A stretch of DNA of 38,415 nucleotides from an uncultured Clostridia bacterium (GTDB taxonomy: Bacteria; Bacillota; Clostridia; Oscillospirales; CAG-272), in contig CANQWE010000014.1 in the NCBI GenBank assembly GCA_947627475.1, positions 1 through 38,415 of the forward strand, in the 5' to 3' direction. Below the pieces are notes generated by a model. The model worked only from the letters and a program-made list of their open reading frames with translations. It did not search any database and was not told the DNA's origin. Of this stretch, positions 8,701 to 15,132 are shown piece by piece. Position 1 is the first letter of the stretch. Each line of letters opens with the position of its first letter. The translations under genes were made by a program, and so were the position numbers.

Positions 8701-9354
8701 TCCAAGAAGTCCGTATGGATCTTCGGCGGTGACGGATGGGCATATGATATCGGATTCGGCGGTCTGGATCATGTTTTGGCTACCGGCGAAGATGTAAACA
8801 TCATGGTATTCGATACCGAGGTGTATTCCAACACCGGCGGACAGGCTTCCAAGGCTTCCAACGTAGGCCAGGTTGCGCAGTTCGCAGCAGCCGGTAAGGC
8901 GATCGGCAAGAAGAACCTTGCAGAGATCGCTATGTCGTATGGTTATGTATACGTAGCACAGATCGCTATGGGTGCAGATATGAACCAGACGCTCAAGGCT
9001 ATCCGCGAAGCAGAAGCTTACCATGGTCCTTCTCTGATCATCGGCTACTCTCCCTGTGAGATGCACGGTATCAAGAAGGGCGGCATGCAGAACTGCCAGC
9101 TGGAAATGAAGAAGGCAGTGGAAGCAGGCTACTGGCACATGTTCCGGTACAATCCTACACTGGAATCCGGCAAGCTGATCATCGATTCCAAGGAGCCCAC
9201 CGGAGGCTACAAAGAGTTTATCCAGAACGAGGCACGGTACGCGCGTCTTGCGCAGTCCTTCCCGGAGAGAGCAGAACGGCTCTTTACCCAGGCAGAGGCA
9301 GCAGCGGCAGAAAAATATCAGCGTCTCGTCAGAATGGGCAAGCTTTACGAATAA
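5773..9354 (+). CDS. nifJ: Pyruvate:ferredoxin (flavodoxin) oxidoreductase
   Basis: Single-chain PFOR that oxidises pyruvate with CoA to acetyl-CoA and CO2 and reduces ferredoxin, the central energy step in anaerobic clostridia. The 1193-residue length is normal for the homodimeric enzyme. An N-terminal TPP-binding domain (VSYAFTEVAAIYPITPSSPMAE) comes first. The ferredoxin-like domain has CIQCNQCSFVCP near 705 and CMGCTLCVKTCP near 762 for two [4Fe-4S] clusters. Proximal-cluster cysteines lie in CAGCAE, and the TPP pyrophosphate site is GDGWAYDIG near 987 with YSNTGGQASKAS. The start at 5773 (MARRKVSMDGN) is preferred over 5734 because GGAGG lies 8 bases before it. It is monocistronic, between its own promoter and a strong terminator. 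Codon use is that of a highly expressed gene. Confidence 0.98.
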   Translation: MARRKVSMDGNTAAAHVSYAFTEVAAIYPITPSSPMAEITDTWSATDKNIFGENARNIFGERVRVMEMQSEAGAAGAVHGSLAAGALTTTYTASQGLLLMIPNMYKIAGELLPSVIHVSARCVASHALNIFGDHSDIYACRQTGYAMLAETNPQEVMDLGAVAHLATIEGRVPFLNFFDGFRTSHEIQKIEAWDYEDLKEMVDMDAINAFRSRALNPEHPVLRGSAENGDIFFQHREACNRYYDALPAIVDKYFDKVNKKLGTNYQAFNYYGAPDADRVIIAMGSVCDVAEEVIDYLTAAGEKVGLVKVRLYRPFVADKLLAAIPQTAKKIAVLDRTKEPGALGEPLYLDVVTALASKGVSDKTVVGGRYGLGSKDTTPASIFAVYENLSCDAPKNNFTIGIVDDVTGLSLDEKPAPDTSAKGTISCKFWGLGGDGTVGANKNSIKIIGDHTDKYIQAYFQYDSKKTGGVTISHLRFGDAPIKSPYYITQADFVACHNPSYILKGFKIVNDVKPGGTFLLDCLWSADELDAHLPASVKSYIANNDIQFYIINATSIAKNDVGNAKVKNTILQAAFFALAKIMPLDEAVEYMKYMATKSYSKFGQDVVDQNHKAIDMGAGALVKVDVPASWKDAGETPAEAPAEGDRPQLVKFVNEVVRPVGRMDGDSLPVSAFAERADGTFPQGSAAYEKRGVAVMVPEWHPENCIQCNQCSFVCPHATIRPFAMNAEEAAAAPAHTKFTAKMTGKGCEDLKFAIAISPLDCMGCTLCVKTCPTKPGKRALEMVLQDTQLEQQDVFNYAVKHVSKKDLPFAQSTIKGSQFQQPLLEFSGACAGCAEPTYARLITQLFGERMIVSNATGCSSIWGGSAPATPYTVNHESGKGPAWANSLFEDNAEHGLGIYLGQKAIRERLIGYVKELDAMVTDADKKAVIAAYLDTLEDGEANAAATDALIAMLEGCKCDACADLREKILTDKDYLSKKSVWIFGGDGWAYDIGFGGLDHVLATGEDVNIMVFDTEVYSNTGGQASKASNVGQVAQFAAAGKAIGKKNLAEIAMSYGYVYVAQIAMGADMNQTLKAIREAEAYHGPSLIIGYSPCEMHGIKKGGMQNCQLEMKKAVEAGYWHMFRYNPTLESGKLIIDSKEPTGGYKEFIQNEARYARLAQSFPERAERLFTQAEAAAAEKYQRLVRMGKLYE

Positions 9355-9369
9355 TACACCATGCTTAAT

Positions 9370-9405
9370 AAAAGGAGACACTTTCCCAAAGTGTCTCCTT
9401 TTGTA
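9370..9405. terminator. Bidirectional terminator between nifJ and xylA
   Basis: Perfect stem AAAGGAGACACTTT/AAAGTGTCTCCTTT around a CCC loop, with T-rich flanks on both strands. It ends nifJ and can also end the converging xylBA transcript. Confidence 0.9.
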
Positions 9406-9535
9406 TTTCAGTCATATAGAACAGCGAACAGGGCATCCGCGGGTTGGAAATTTGCTGTCGCTGCAGAAACCCAGCATTGAGAGAATTAAAAGCACTTTAC
9501 TTTTACAAAAAGGCTTTGCAAAGCAGCTCTACTGT

Positions 9536-10852
9536 TCAGCTGAACAGAATATTGTTGACGATGCTTTGCAGGTATTCCTGCCTTCCGCTGTCAGGCATGG
9601 CCGGCGCACCCAGAGACTCCGCATAGCATGCAAGGGATGTGAGGGTAGCGCTGCCGTCGAGGATGGTCTGTCCGATTCCGTTATAAAAGCTGGCGTATCG
9701 GTCCTGAAGGAAGGCGTTGAGCCTTCCGTCCTCTATAATAGCAGCGGCTTTTATCAAACCTAAGGCAAAGGTATCCATTCCCAATATGAAGGCATAGAAC
9801 ATGTCGTGGGGTGTATAGCTAGGACGTCGATTCTTGGCGTCAAAGTTCAATCCACCGGTCAGACCTCCGGCGTTGAGCACTTCGTACATACACATGGTGG
9901 CTTCATAAACATTTGACGGAAATTCGTCGGTGTCCCATCCCAGCTGGTCATCGCCCTGATTGGCGTCGATGGAACCCAGCATCCCGTTGATGGCAGACAC
10001 GCGCAGTTCATGCTGAAAGGTATGACCGGCCAGCGTGGCGTGATTGGCCTCGATGTTCAGTTTAAAGTCCTTTTCCAGTCCATACTGCCGCAGAAAACCA
10101 ATCGCAGTGGCGGCGTCAAAATCGTATTGATGCTTCATCGGCTCTTTGGGCTTGGGTTCTATATAAAAGTCCCCCTTAAATCCTATGGAGCGGGCATAAT
10201 CTACGGCCATATGCATCAGGCGCGCAATATTATCCTGTTCCAATTTCATATCGGTATTCAGCAGTGTTTCATACCCTTCTCTGCCGCCCCAGAAAACATA
10301 TCCTTTTCCGCCGAGCTTGACGGTCAGTTCCAGCGCCTTTTTGATCTGAGCGGCTGCAAAGCAGTATACATCGGCTGCGTTGGTACTGCCGGCGCCATTC
10401 ATAAATCGGGGATTAGAAAACAGGTTGGCAGTTCCCCATAAGCAGCGAATACCGGTGCTCTGTATTTTTTCAAGGATATAATCGGTAATTTCGTCAAGGC
10501 GTCGGTTGGTCTCTCTGATATCGGCGGCTTCCGGTACCAGGTCCGCATCATGAAAACAAAAATAGGAGATGCCCAGCTTCTGCATACATTCAAAGCCGGC
10601 GTCAACTTTAGCCATGGCATGCTCCATCGTCTCCATTTCTTTGCCGAAGGATTTATGCGCAGTACCGCGGCCGAACATATCTGTACCGGTGGCGCACAGG
10701 GTATGCCACCAGGCCATAGCAAAGGGAAGATGCTCTTTCATGGTTTTACCCAAAATGATACGGTCAGGGTTGTAGTATTTAAAAGCAAGCGGATTTTGAC
10801 TGTCGGGGCCTTCGTAACGAATGATTGGGATATTTTCAAAGATTTCGCGCAT
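9536..10852 (-). CDS. xylA: Xylose isomerase
   Basis: Converts D-xylose to D-xylulose with two divalent metal ions; cytoplasmic. The 438 residues match the class II (long) enzymes of Clostridia and Bacteroidetes. The catalytic pair is His101-Asp104 ([10 protein letters not shown]). Further motifs are [12 protein letters not shown] (185-196), metal-binding Glu233 and Lys235 in YIEPKPKEP, and Glu269/His272 in [12 protein letters not shown]. The start at 10852 has GAGGAA upstream and lies 9 bp after xylB. The pair therefore forms a xylBA operon, with the kinase first, read away from the AraC-type gene. No xylose transporter is adjacent, so uptake must be encoded elsewhere. Confidence 0.98.
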   Translation of the reverse strand: MREIFENIPIIRYEGPDSQNPLAFKYYNPDRIILGKTMKEHLPFAMAWWHTLCATGTDMFGRGTAHKSFGKEMETMEHAMAKVDAGFECMQKLGISYFCFHDADLVPEAADIRETNRRLDEITDYILEKIQSTGIRCLWGTANLFSNPRFMNGAGSTNAADVYCFAAAQIKKALELTVKLGGKGYVFWGGREGYETLLNTDMKLEQDNIARLMHMAVDYARSIGFKGDFYIEPKPKEPMKHQYDFDAATAIGFLRQYGLEKDFKLNIEANHATLAGHTFQHELRVSAINGMLGSIDANQGDDQLGWDTDEFPSNVYEATMCMYEVLNAGGLTGGLNFDAKNRRPSYTPHDMFYAFILGMDTFALGLIKAAAIIEDGRLNAFLQDRYASFYNGIGQTILDGSATLTSLACYAESLGAPAMPDSGRQEYLQSIVNNILFS

Positions 10853-10861
10853 AGCTGTTCC

Positions 10862-12340
10862 TCACTGAATTTTTTGAAATACTTGTTTGACGGACGGATA
10901 AATTGACTGGAATTTGCAGTATTGTTCTTCATACCGCATGGCAACTACCGGATCAGGCGTTATAATTTTCCTTGTTTTTACCAGCGCTTTTGCACAGGCG
11001 GTCACAGTAGGGTAAGCGCCAATGCCTACCATGGCCAGCATGGCAGCTCCGTAACCGGGCCCTTCCTCAGATTGGGGAATCTGGAGGGGAATGTTTAGCA
11101 CATTGCATAGGATTTTTCGCCACAGCGGCGAGCGTGCACCGCCGCCGCACAGACTGCTGGATATAATGGACTGCCCGAGCGCTTTGGCAGCCTCCGTGTT
11201 GTCCCGGATGGCAAAAGCCACTCCTTCCAGTACGGCTTGCACCAGATCGGACCGGGATGTATCCATACGTATTCCAATAAAAACGCCTGTGGCATCCGTA
11301 TCATTTATGGGGCTGCGTTCACCCATCAGATAAGGCAGAAAAAAGACGTGGTTCTTTCCCAGCATGTCAGATAAGATTGCGGCCTGCTCGGCGGCAAAAT
11401 CATCGGTTTTTAGGATGTCCGTGCAAAACCATTTATTACAGGAAGCCGCTGAAAGCATGCATCCCATTCGATGATATCCGCCGTCCGCATGACAAAAGGC
11501 ATGCAACGCATTGGAGGGATCCGGCGTAAGGGTATCTGTGCAGAAAAATACCGTGCCGGAAGTACCCAGAGAGATATTGCAGCGGCCGTGGGATACCGTT
11601 CCGGTGCCTACTGCAGCCGCCGCATTGTCTCCGGCGCCTGCTACCACAGGAGTTCCGGAAAGAAGCCCCAGCATATCGGCGGCCGAGGGCAAAAGGCCGC
11701 CGATTTTTTCATAGCTTTCAAAGAGCTGCGGCATGGCCGTGTCCGGGATGCCGCATAGATCCAGCATTTTCTGTGACCAGCACTTTTTTTGGACATTGAG
11801 CAGCAACGTACCTGACGCATCGGAATAGTCGCTGGCATGTACCCCGGTGAGTCGGTAATTGATATAATCCTTCGGCAACATGATTTTGCATATTCTGCGA
11901 AAGTTCTCCGGTTCATTTTCCCGAAGCCACAGAAGCTTTGGCGCGGTAAATCCGGCAAAGGCAATATTGGAGGTTTCAAACGAAAGGGTTTCCTTTCCAA
12001 TGACATTGTTCAGATAATCGGTTTGCTTGGCGGTGCGTCCATCATTCCATAAAATGGCTGGCCGGATAACCGCATCGTACTTATCCAGAGCAACCAGACC
12101 ATGCATCTGCCCGCCAAGACCAATACCCGCTATGTGAGCGGGATCTATGCCGGCACAAAGCGTCCGAATGCCGTCGACAAAAGCCGCCCACCAGTCGGCA
12201 GGGTCCTGCTCGCTCCAGCCGGGACGGGGGAAGAACACAGAATAGGTACGGGTTACGGAACGAACCATTTGTCCAGAACCATCAACCAATAAGAGTTTTA
12301 AAGCCGATGTTCCCAAATCGGCGCCGATCGTATAATCCAT
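10862..12340 (-). CDS. xylB: Xylulokinase
   Basis: Phosphorylates D-xylulose to xylulose 5-phosphate, the entry to the pentose phosphate pathway. It is a FGGY-family sugar kinase of 492 residues. The N-terminal phosphate-binding loop is GADLGTSALK (6-15), the substrate motif GIGLGGQMHGLV (72-83), and the catalytic base Asp238 lies in GAGDNAAAAVGTG. The ASHKAS-type C-terminal ATP motif appears as SLCGGGARSPLW. The start at 12340 has GGAGGAG five to six bases upstream. Its promoter region faces the AraC-family regulator gene. The xylA partner makes xylulokinase more likely than another FGGY kinase. Confidence 0.96.
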   Translation of the reverse strand: MDYTIGADLGTSALKLLLVDGSGQMVRSVTRTYSVFFPRPGWSEQDPADWWAAFVDGIRTLCAGIDPAHIAGIGLGGQMHGLVALDKYDAVIRPAILWNDGRTAKQTDYLNNVIGKETLSFETSNIAFAGFTAPKLLWLRENEPENFRRICKIMLPKDYINYRLTGVHASDYSDASGTLLLNVQKKCWSQKMLDLCGIPDTAMPQLFESYEKIGGLLPSAADMLGLLSGTPVVAGAGDNAAAAVGTGTVSHGRCNISLGTSGTVFFCTDTLTPDPSNALHAFCHADGGYHRMGCMLSAASCNKWFCTDILKTDDFAAEQAAILSDMLGKNHVFFLPYLMGERSPINDTDATGVFIGIRMDTSRSDLVQAVLEGVAFAIRDNTEAAKALGQSIISSSLCGGGARSPLWRKILCNVLNIPLQIPQSEEGPGYGAAMLAMVGIGAYPTVTACAKALVKTRKIITPDPVVAMRYEEQYCKFQSIYPSVKQVFQKIQ

Positions 12341-12362
12341 GGAACTCCTCCTTTACTGTTTC

Positions 12363-12391
12363 ATTATATCGCGGAAGAATTGACTTTTCTC
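12363..12391 (-). promoter_or_regulatory. xylBA promoter with a poor -35
   Basis: On the minus strand TATAAT (12368-12363) is perfect, but the -35 position (GAGAAA) is poor. This suits dependence on an activator such as the divergent AraC-family protein. No direct-repeat operator was resolved. Confidence 0.45.
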
Positions 12392-12408
12392 GCTATAAAA
12401 GATATAAT
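12380..12408 (+). promoter_or_regulatory. Sigma-A promoter of the AraC-family gene
   Basis: TTGACT (12380-12385), a 17-base spacer and TATAAT (12403-12408). It overlaps the xylBA promoter region on the other strand. Confidence 0.8.
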
Positions 12409-12439
12409 ATATAGACAAAATTTGCTTTTTGGGGGAACT

Positions 12440-13201
12440 ATGTTTTATCAGTTCAGTCATTTGGCCTCGCCGGATTATCTGAAGATCGAACGAGGATGTG
12501 ATTTCAGCTTTCAGCCCCATATGCATCAGTGTTTTGAAATCATTATGATCTGCGCCGGAGAGATGCGGATCACGGTTGACGGGTACGACTTTTTACTGAA
12601 TAAGGGGCAGGCTGTGCTGATCTTCCCCAATCAGATTCATGCTTTGCATTCTGACAAAAGCGAGCATATGCTATGTATTTTCTCGCCGCGTCTGGTACAG
12701 GCATACGCTTCCCGTGTGACCGATAAAGTTCCCCGGGACAACCGGTTTTGGCCTGATGAATATCTCATGCGCGCGCTGGAAGGAATGGAAGATGCATCCG
12801 ACACGGTGGAGAAAAAGGGCGTGCTTTATTCTTTGTGCGGCCAATTTGACAAGACAGCGCGGTATAAGACACGCCGTGCTGACAGTCAAAATTTGCTTTA
12901 CCGTATTTTTTCCTTTGTGGAAAAAGAATTCGCCGGGGACTGTTCCTTGACGGAGCTGGCGGACAGGATCGGGTACGATTATTCTTATTTGTCCCGCTAT
13001 TTTAAAAAAACAGTCGGTATTTCTTTTCACTCCTACGTGAATCACTATCGTCTCAGTTATGCCTGCTATCTAATGGAGAATTCTGACCGCTCCATTCTTC
13101 GGTGCGCGCTGGAAAGCGGATATATTTCCATACGCAGCTTCAACCGCAATTTTAAGGAACAGTTTGGGATTACACCGGCACAATATCGGAAAAGAATATA
13201 A
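12440..13201 (+). CDS. AraC-family transcriptional regulator (probable xylose-operon activator)
   Basis: A 253-residue regulator with an N-terminal cupin sensing domain (about 10-100; QPHMHQCFEIIMI resembles the usual metal/sugar-binding His pattern). The C-terminal double helix-turn-helix is at about 155-253: SLTELADRIGYDYSYLSRYFKKTVGISF and the second helix pair ending FGITPAQYRKRI. The start at 12440 (MFYQFSH) is chosen because GGGGGA lies just upstream; an in-frame start at 12380 would lie in the promoter. It is divergent from xylBA, and xylBA has a weak -35. It therefore probably activates xylBA in response to xylose. That function is inferred from position. Confidence 0.9.
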   Translation: MFYQFSHLASPDYLKIERGCDFSFQPHMHQCFEIIMICAGEMRITVDGYDFLLNKGQAVLIFPNQIHALHSDKSEHMLCIFSPRLVQAYASRVTDKVPRDNRFWPDEYLMRALEGMEDASDTVEKKGVLYSLCGQFDKTARYKTRRADSQNLLYRIFSFVEKEFAGDCSLTELADRIGYDYSYLSRYFKKTVGISFHSYVNHYRLSYACYLMENSDRSILRCALESGYISIRSFNRNFKEQFGITPAQYRKRI

Positions 13202-13225
13202 GGAAATTCTTTAATAGATTTGTAT

Positions 13226-13262
13226 AAAAAAAAGGATACCTGTGAGTGGCAGGATCCTCTTG
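13226..13262 (-). terminator. Terminator after spmB, shared with the AraC gene
   Basis: Stem AGGATCCTG/CAGG-a-TCCT with one bulge, followed on the minus strand by eight Ts. On the plus strand it is followed by CTTGTTTT, so it may serve the converging AraC-family gene too. Confidence 0.75.
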
Positions 13263-13288
13263 TTTTAAATATTGCCTATGAAGTGATT

Positions 13289-13813
13289 TCAGAAAAGAAC
13301 GTTGCAGAGATAGCAGGACAGCAGTACGCAGATCACCATGACGATGGCTGCAACGGGGAATGCGTGCCGAGTCCTGCGAACGCCCTTGGCCCCGGTAAAA
13401 TAAACGCTGATCACATAGATGAGGGTGTCGGAAGAGCCCATCATCACAGATGCTGCAAGGCCTGCGGGACTGTCCGCCCCGTGGGCTGCAATCAAATCTG
13501 CAAAGGTTGCAGTGGAGGCAGAGCCCGATACAGGACGGGTGACGATCAGAGGAAGCAGCTCCGAGGGAATTCCAAGTGTACGGCAAACCGAAGAAAGAGC
13601 GTGCGCCAGCCATTCTACTGCACCAGAAGCAGTAAACATAGTCAGCCCCACTGTGAGCATCAGCATGGCGGGAATTAAGGAAACTGTCGTGGAAAGCCCG
13701 CTGCGTGCGCCCCGCACAAAGGCCTCCCCGCCCCGTTTCCCCAGACGGACCATCAGAATAGCTCCCAGAAGAATTACACCGGGCAGTACAAAAATCGCTG
13801 CCTTTTCAATCAT
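13289..13813 (-). CDS. spmB: Spore maturation protein B
   Basis: A 174-residue integral membrane protein of the nucleoside-recognition (Gate) family. In Bacillus, SpmA and SpmB are needed for spore core dehydration during maturation. It has hydrophobic segments at about 3-22, 40-60, 110-130 and 150-172, and the conserved polar stretch LIVTRPVSGSASTATFADLI. The start at 13813 (MIEKAAIF) gives an ATGA overlap with the spmA stop, preferred over an in-frame start at 13837 inside spmA. It is the second gene of spmA-spmB and ends at a strong terminator. Confidence 0.93.
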   Translation of the reverse strand: MIEKAAIFVLPGVILLGAILMVRLGKRGGEAFVRGARSGLSTTVSLIPAMLMLTVGLTMFTASGAVEWLAHALSSVCRTLGIPSELLPLIVTRPVSGSASTATFADLIAAHGADSPAGLAASVMMGSSDTLIYVISVYFTGAKGVRRTRHAFPVAAIVMVICVLLSCYLCNVLF

Positions 13814-14448
13814 GCTGCGCCGCCTTTCTCCGGGCACGGTTTTACCACCCGCTTCCTTTTTTGAAAAGGATTACGGGTCAGCCGGATACAAAGCTTGGAC
13901 AAAAGCACACCGGTTACCGCGCATACGGCAGAGCAGATCCAGACGGGCAGTATAATTTTATAGGGTGCGGCGCTACCTGCCGCTCGGCGCAGGGTAATGA
14001 GCGTAGTGGGCAAAAGGTCCAGGGAGGAGGCGCCCAGCACTGCAAAAGTCACCATGTCGTCGGTGGCCCGCTCCTTATTGGGATTGGCCGCCTGCATTTT
14101 TTCCATTGCGGACAGGGCAAGGGGTGTGGCGGCGTTGCCGATTCCCAAAATATTTGCAGAAAGGGCCGCACATATTTCTTCGCTTCCCTGACCGGACTTC
14201 CATGTCTGTGGAAATACCCGGCGAAGAATCGGGGAGAGAATACGGGAAAGCTTTTGTACTGCGCCCGCCTCCCGCAGCACCTCCATGATTCCACTCCACA
14301 GGCACATGGCGCCAGCAAGAGAAAGCAGCAATGTAATTGCTTTGGAGGCTCCATCCACGACAGCATTTGACACTTCTTGCAGATTTCCTGTCAGAGCTGC
14401 AAAGATCACAGATATCGAAACAAGCACAAAAAAGCATTTTTCCATCAT
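13810..14448 (-). CDS. spmA: Spore maturation protein A
   Basis: A 212-residue membrane protein of the Gate/nucleoside-recognition family that acts with SpmB in spore core dehydration. Diagnostic stretches are GAMCLWSGIMEVLREAG, LSANILGIGNAATPLAL and GASSLDLLPTTLITLRR. The length is slightly above the usual value of about 195 because of a basic tail (KRKRVVKPCPEKGG). Two adjacent ATGs (14448, 14445) follow AGAGGTTGG; the first is used here. It is divergent from the AbrB-like gene. A sporulation promoter (sigma-E or sigma-G) would be expected upstream, but none was recognised confidently. Confidence 0.93.
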   Translation of the reverse strand: MMEKCFFVLVSISVIFAALTGNLQEVSNAVVDGASKAITLLLSLAGAMCLWSGIMEVLREAGAVQKLSRILSPILRRVFPQTWKSGQGSEEICAALSANILGIGNAATPLALSAMEKMQAANPNKERATDDMVTFAVLGASSLDLLPTTLITLRRAAGSAAPYKIILPVWICSAVCAVTGVLLSKLCIRLTRNPFQKRKRVVKPCPEKGGAA

Positions 14449-14465
14449 AAAATTTCACCAACCTC

Positions 14466-14493
14466 TTGACAATCTATGTAAAAATGATATAAT
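14466..14493 (+). promoter_or_regulatory. Sigma-A promoter of the AbrB-like gene
   Basis: Perfect TTGACA (14466-14471) and TATAAT (14488-14493) separated by 16 bases. It is 35 bases upstream of the gene start. Confidence 0.85.
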
Positions 14494-14528
14494 TTTTTCC
14501 AGAAAGATAAATTTTTGGGAGGCATTAT

Positions 14529-14774
14529 ATGAGATCATTAGGAATGGTGCGGAAGGTAGACGAGTTGGGTCGAATCGTATTGCCCATTGAAATCCGCAGA
14601 ATGATGGAGCTCAATCCCGGCGACGGGGCAGAGATCTTTGTAGAAAAAAATCGTGTGATCTTACAGAAATATTCTCCGTCTTGTATTTTTTGCGGCGAGG
14701 CGGATGATATTATCACATACAGAGACAGAAAAATTTGCAGGGGATGTCTTGCGGAACTAAAAGGACAAATATAA
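14529..14774 (+). CDS. abrB: AbrB-family transition-state regulator with C-terminal CxxC pairs
   Basis: An 81-residue DNA-binding protein. Residues 1-48 match the AbrB/SpoVT swapped-hairpin domain (GMVRKVDELGRIVLPIEIRR, then GDGAEIFVEKNRVILQKY). Instead of the Bacillus AbrB multimerisation tail it has CIFCG (Cys52, 55) and CRGC (Cys70, 73), a likely small zinc ribbon. AbrB proteins repress stationary-phase and sporulation genes during growth. Here it lies between spmAB and spoIIE, which suits a sporulation role. The start at 14529 follows GGGAGGC. It is monocistronic with a strong promoter. Which clostridial AbrB paralogue it is cannot be said. Confidence 0.9.
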   Translation: MRSLGMVRKVDELGRIVLPIEIRRMMELNPGDGAEIFVEKNRVILQKYSPSCIFCGEADDIITYRDRKICRGCLAELKGQI

Positions 14775-15132
14775 AATAAGGCGGCCTGCAAAAAAACATT
14801 CGGTGTCTCCCAGCAGCATAAAGCCTTTGTCAGAGCCATAGGTTCTGATAGATAAGGGCTCCTTTACTGGAATAAATACATCGCAAAAAAAGGATTCCCC
14901 GGCCATTGCCCGTCACGTTGTGACGGAAATGGTGCGGGGAATTTTTATTTTGTCCCTTTCCCGTCAGAGAATCCGAAAACATGTGGTTTGACGATACGAC
15001 ATTTAGACGCGGTTTGCGCTCTACCGGAGATACAATCTAACCATACTATATATACCGCGGCACAGACGCAGATATGCCTGCGGGAGGATAATTTTCTCCC
15101 AAAGGGGAGCAGGGAAAGGAAAGGTTAGAATA
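14775..15132 (+). other. Non-coding interval before spoIIE
   Basis: Holds the terminator at 14893-14953 and the spoIIE leader. A TACGACA (14995-15001) is one mismatch from the Spo0A box TTCGACA, and TTGACG lies at 14988-14993. No -10 with normal spacing follows; spoIIE promoters in Bacillus are Spo0A-activated with atypical spacing, so this is only suggestive. No gene is supported. Confidence 0.35.
14893..14953 (+). terminator. Terminator downstream of the AbrB-like gene
   Basis: Long interrupted hairpin ATTCCCCG-CATT-CCGTCAC / GTGACGG-ATGG-CGGGGAAT, followed by TTTTATTTT. Confidence 0.85.

Noticed and set aside
14757-14906. A 49-codon minus-strand frame with fairly protein-like sequence (SIRTYGSDKGFMLLGD)
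   Set aside because: No ribosome binding site, it begins inside a terminator arm and overlaps the end of the AbrB-like gene; judged a chance frame.
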